In this document: positions 6,578 through 6,851 of the stretch, piece after piece | Position numbering within the stretch: the first letter of the stretch is position 1 | How the letters are laid out: each line of letters starts with the position of its first letter | From: Treponema sp. | GTDB taxonomy: Bacteria; Spirochaetota; Spirochaetia; Treponematales; Breznakiellaceae | Assembly (NCBI GenBank): GCA_031276615.1 | Contig: JAISND010000135.1 | Location: forward strand, 1-6,851 | Direction of reading: 5' to 3' | DNA length: 6,851 nt | Made by a program: the position numbers and the translations under genes | The notes under the pieces: model-generated | Database searches by the model: none | What the model was told of the DNA's origin: nothing | Seen by the model: the letters and a program-made list of their open reading frames with translations, nothing else

Positions 6578-6851
6578 GTTTTATATTCCCGGCAATTGTA
6601 CCTTTACCAAAATACGCTCCCTGTACGCCTTCATCCGCCCGCACATGCTGCGGCGGACCTTCGCAGATCTTTTTCCCGAAATTCAGCACAAGAATCTGAT
6701 TACAGGCGTTCATGACAAACTTCATATCGTGCTCAATGACCGTAATCGTATAACCCTCCGCGTTCAGGCTTTTGATAAAATCCAGAAGCTCCCTGGTCTC
6801 ATTTGGGTTCATCCCTGCCGCAGGTTCATCAAGAAGCAGTATTTTCGGATT
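6564..6851 (-). CDS. livG: Branched-chain amino acid ABC importer ATPase LivG, C-terminal part (5' end outside window)
   Basis: The frame is open from the right edge to TGA 6566-6564, giving the last 95 residues. It starts inside Walker B and the D-loop (NPKILLLDEPAAGMNPNET). The H-loop follows as VIEHDM with the switch histidine present, then ILVLNFGKKICEGPP and a tail with VQGAYFG, typical of LivG C-termini. The wording DEPAAGMNP is characteristic of LivG and differs from DEPSLGLAP in the neighbouring livF. The apparent start at 6812 is an internal methionine. Walker A and the signature motif lie off the window. The gene overlaps livF, so the two ATPases are co-translated. Confidence 0.92.
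   Translation of the reverse strand, partial: NPKILLLDEPAAGMNPNETRELLDFIKSLNAEGYTITVIEHDMKFVMNACNQILVLNFGKKICEGPPQHVRADEGVQGAYFGKGTIAGNIKHGDA

Overview
The window looks like chromosomal DNA from a mid-to-high-GC bacterium. The LepA sequence and the pairing of a membrane-anchored parvulin-like protein with a DUF115/MptE-like protein suggest a spirochaete, probably Treponema-like. That is an inference from remembered family resemblance, not from a search, and I hold it at about 0.5.

Layout. Positions 2-130 (+) are the 3' end of an unidentified gene coding for a hydrophobic C-terminus. Positions 131-649 are a gene-free, AT-richer stretch packed with palindromes: an intrinsic terminator at 206-232, two related long hairpins at 251-288 and 383-417, several mini-hairpins, and a set of ATCCGTG-type repeats in opposing orientation. 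Positions 650-2176 (+) encode a membrane-anchored SurA/PpiD-like protein whose parvulin domain seems to lack the usual catalytic histidines. Eight bases later, 2185-3906 (+) encodes a DUF115/MptE-like protein, probably in the same operon. A 58-base convergent gap with two hairpins separates it from lepA (elongation factor 4), 3965-5785 (-). Upstream of lepA, also on the minus strand, are livF (5861-6577) and the 3' end of livG (6564-6851, cut by the window edge). These are the two ATPases of a branched-chain amino acid (HAAT-family) ABC importer.

How the genes relate. livG and livF overlap and are surely co-translated; their permeases and binding protein would lie beyond the right edge. lepA is on the same strand but has its own sigma70-like promoter, placed so close to the start codon that the mRNA may be leaderless. 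The parvulin-like and DUF115 genes form a separate plus-strand pair; a link to envelope or flagellar biogenesis is plausible but not shown.

I see no phage, CRISPR, toxin-antitoxin or defence system, and no clear novel multi-gene system. The features most worth a second look are the nested and covarying palindromes in 206-525, the probably leaderless lepA transcript, and the apparently degenerate parvulin domain.
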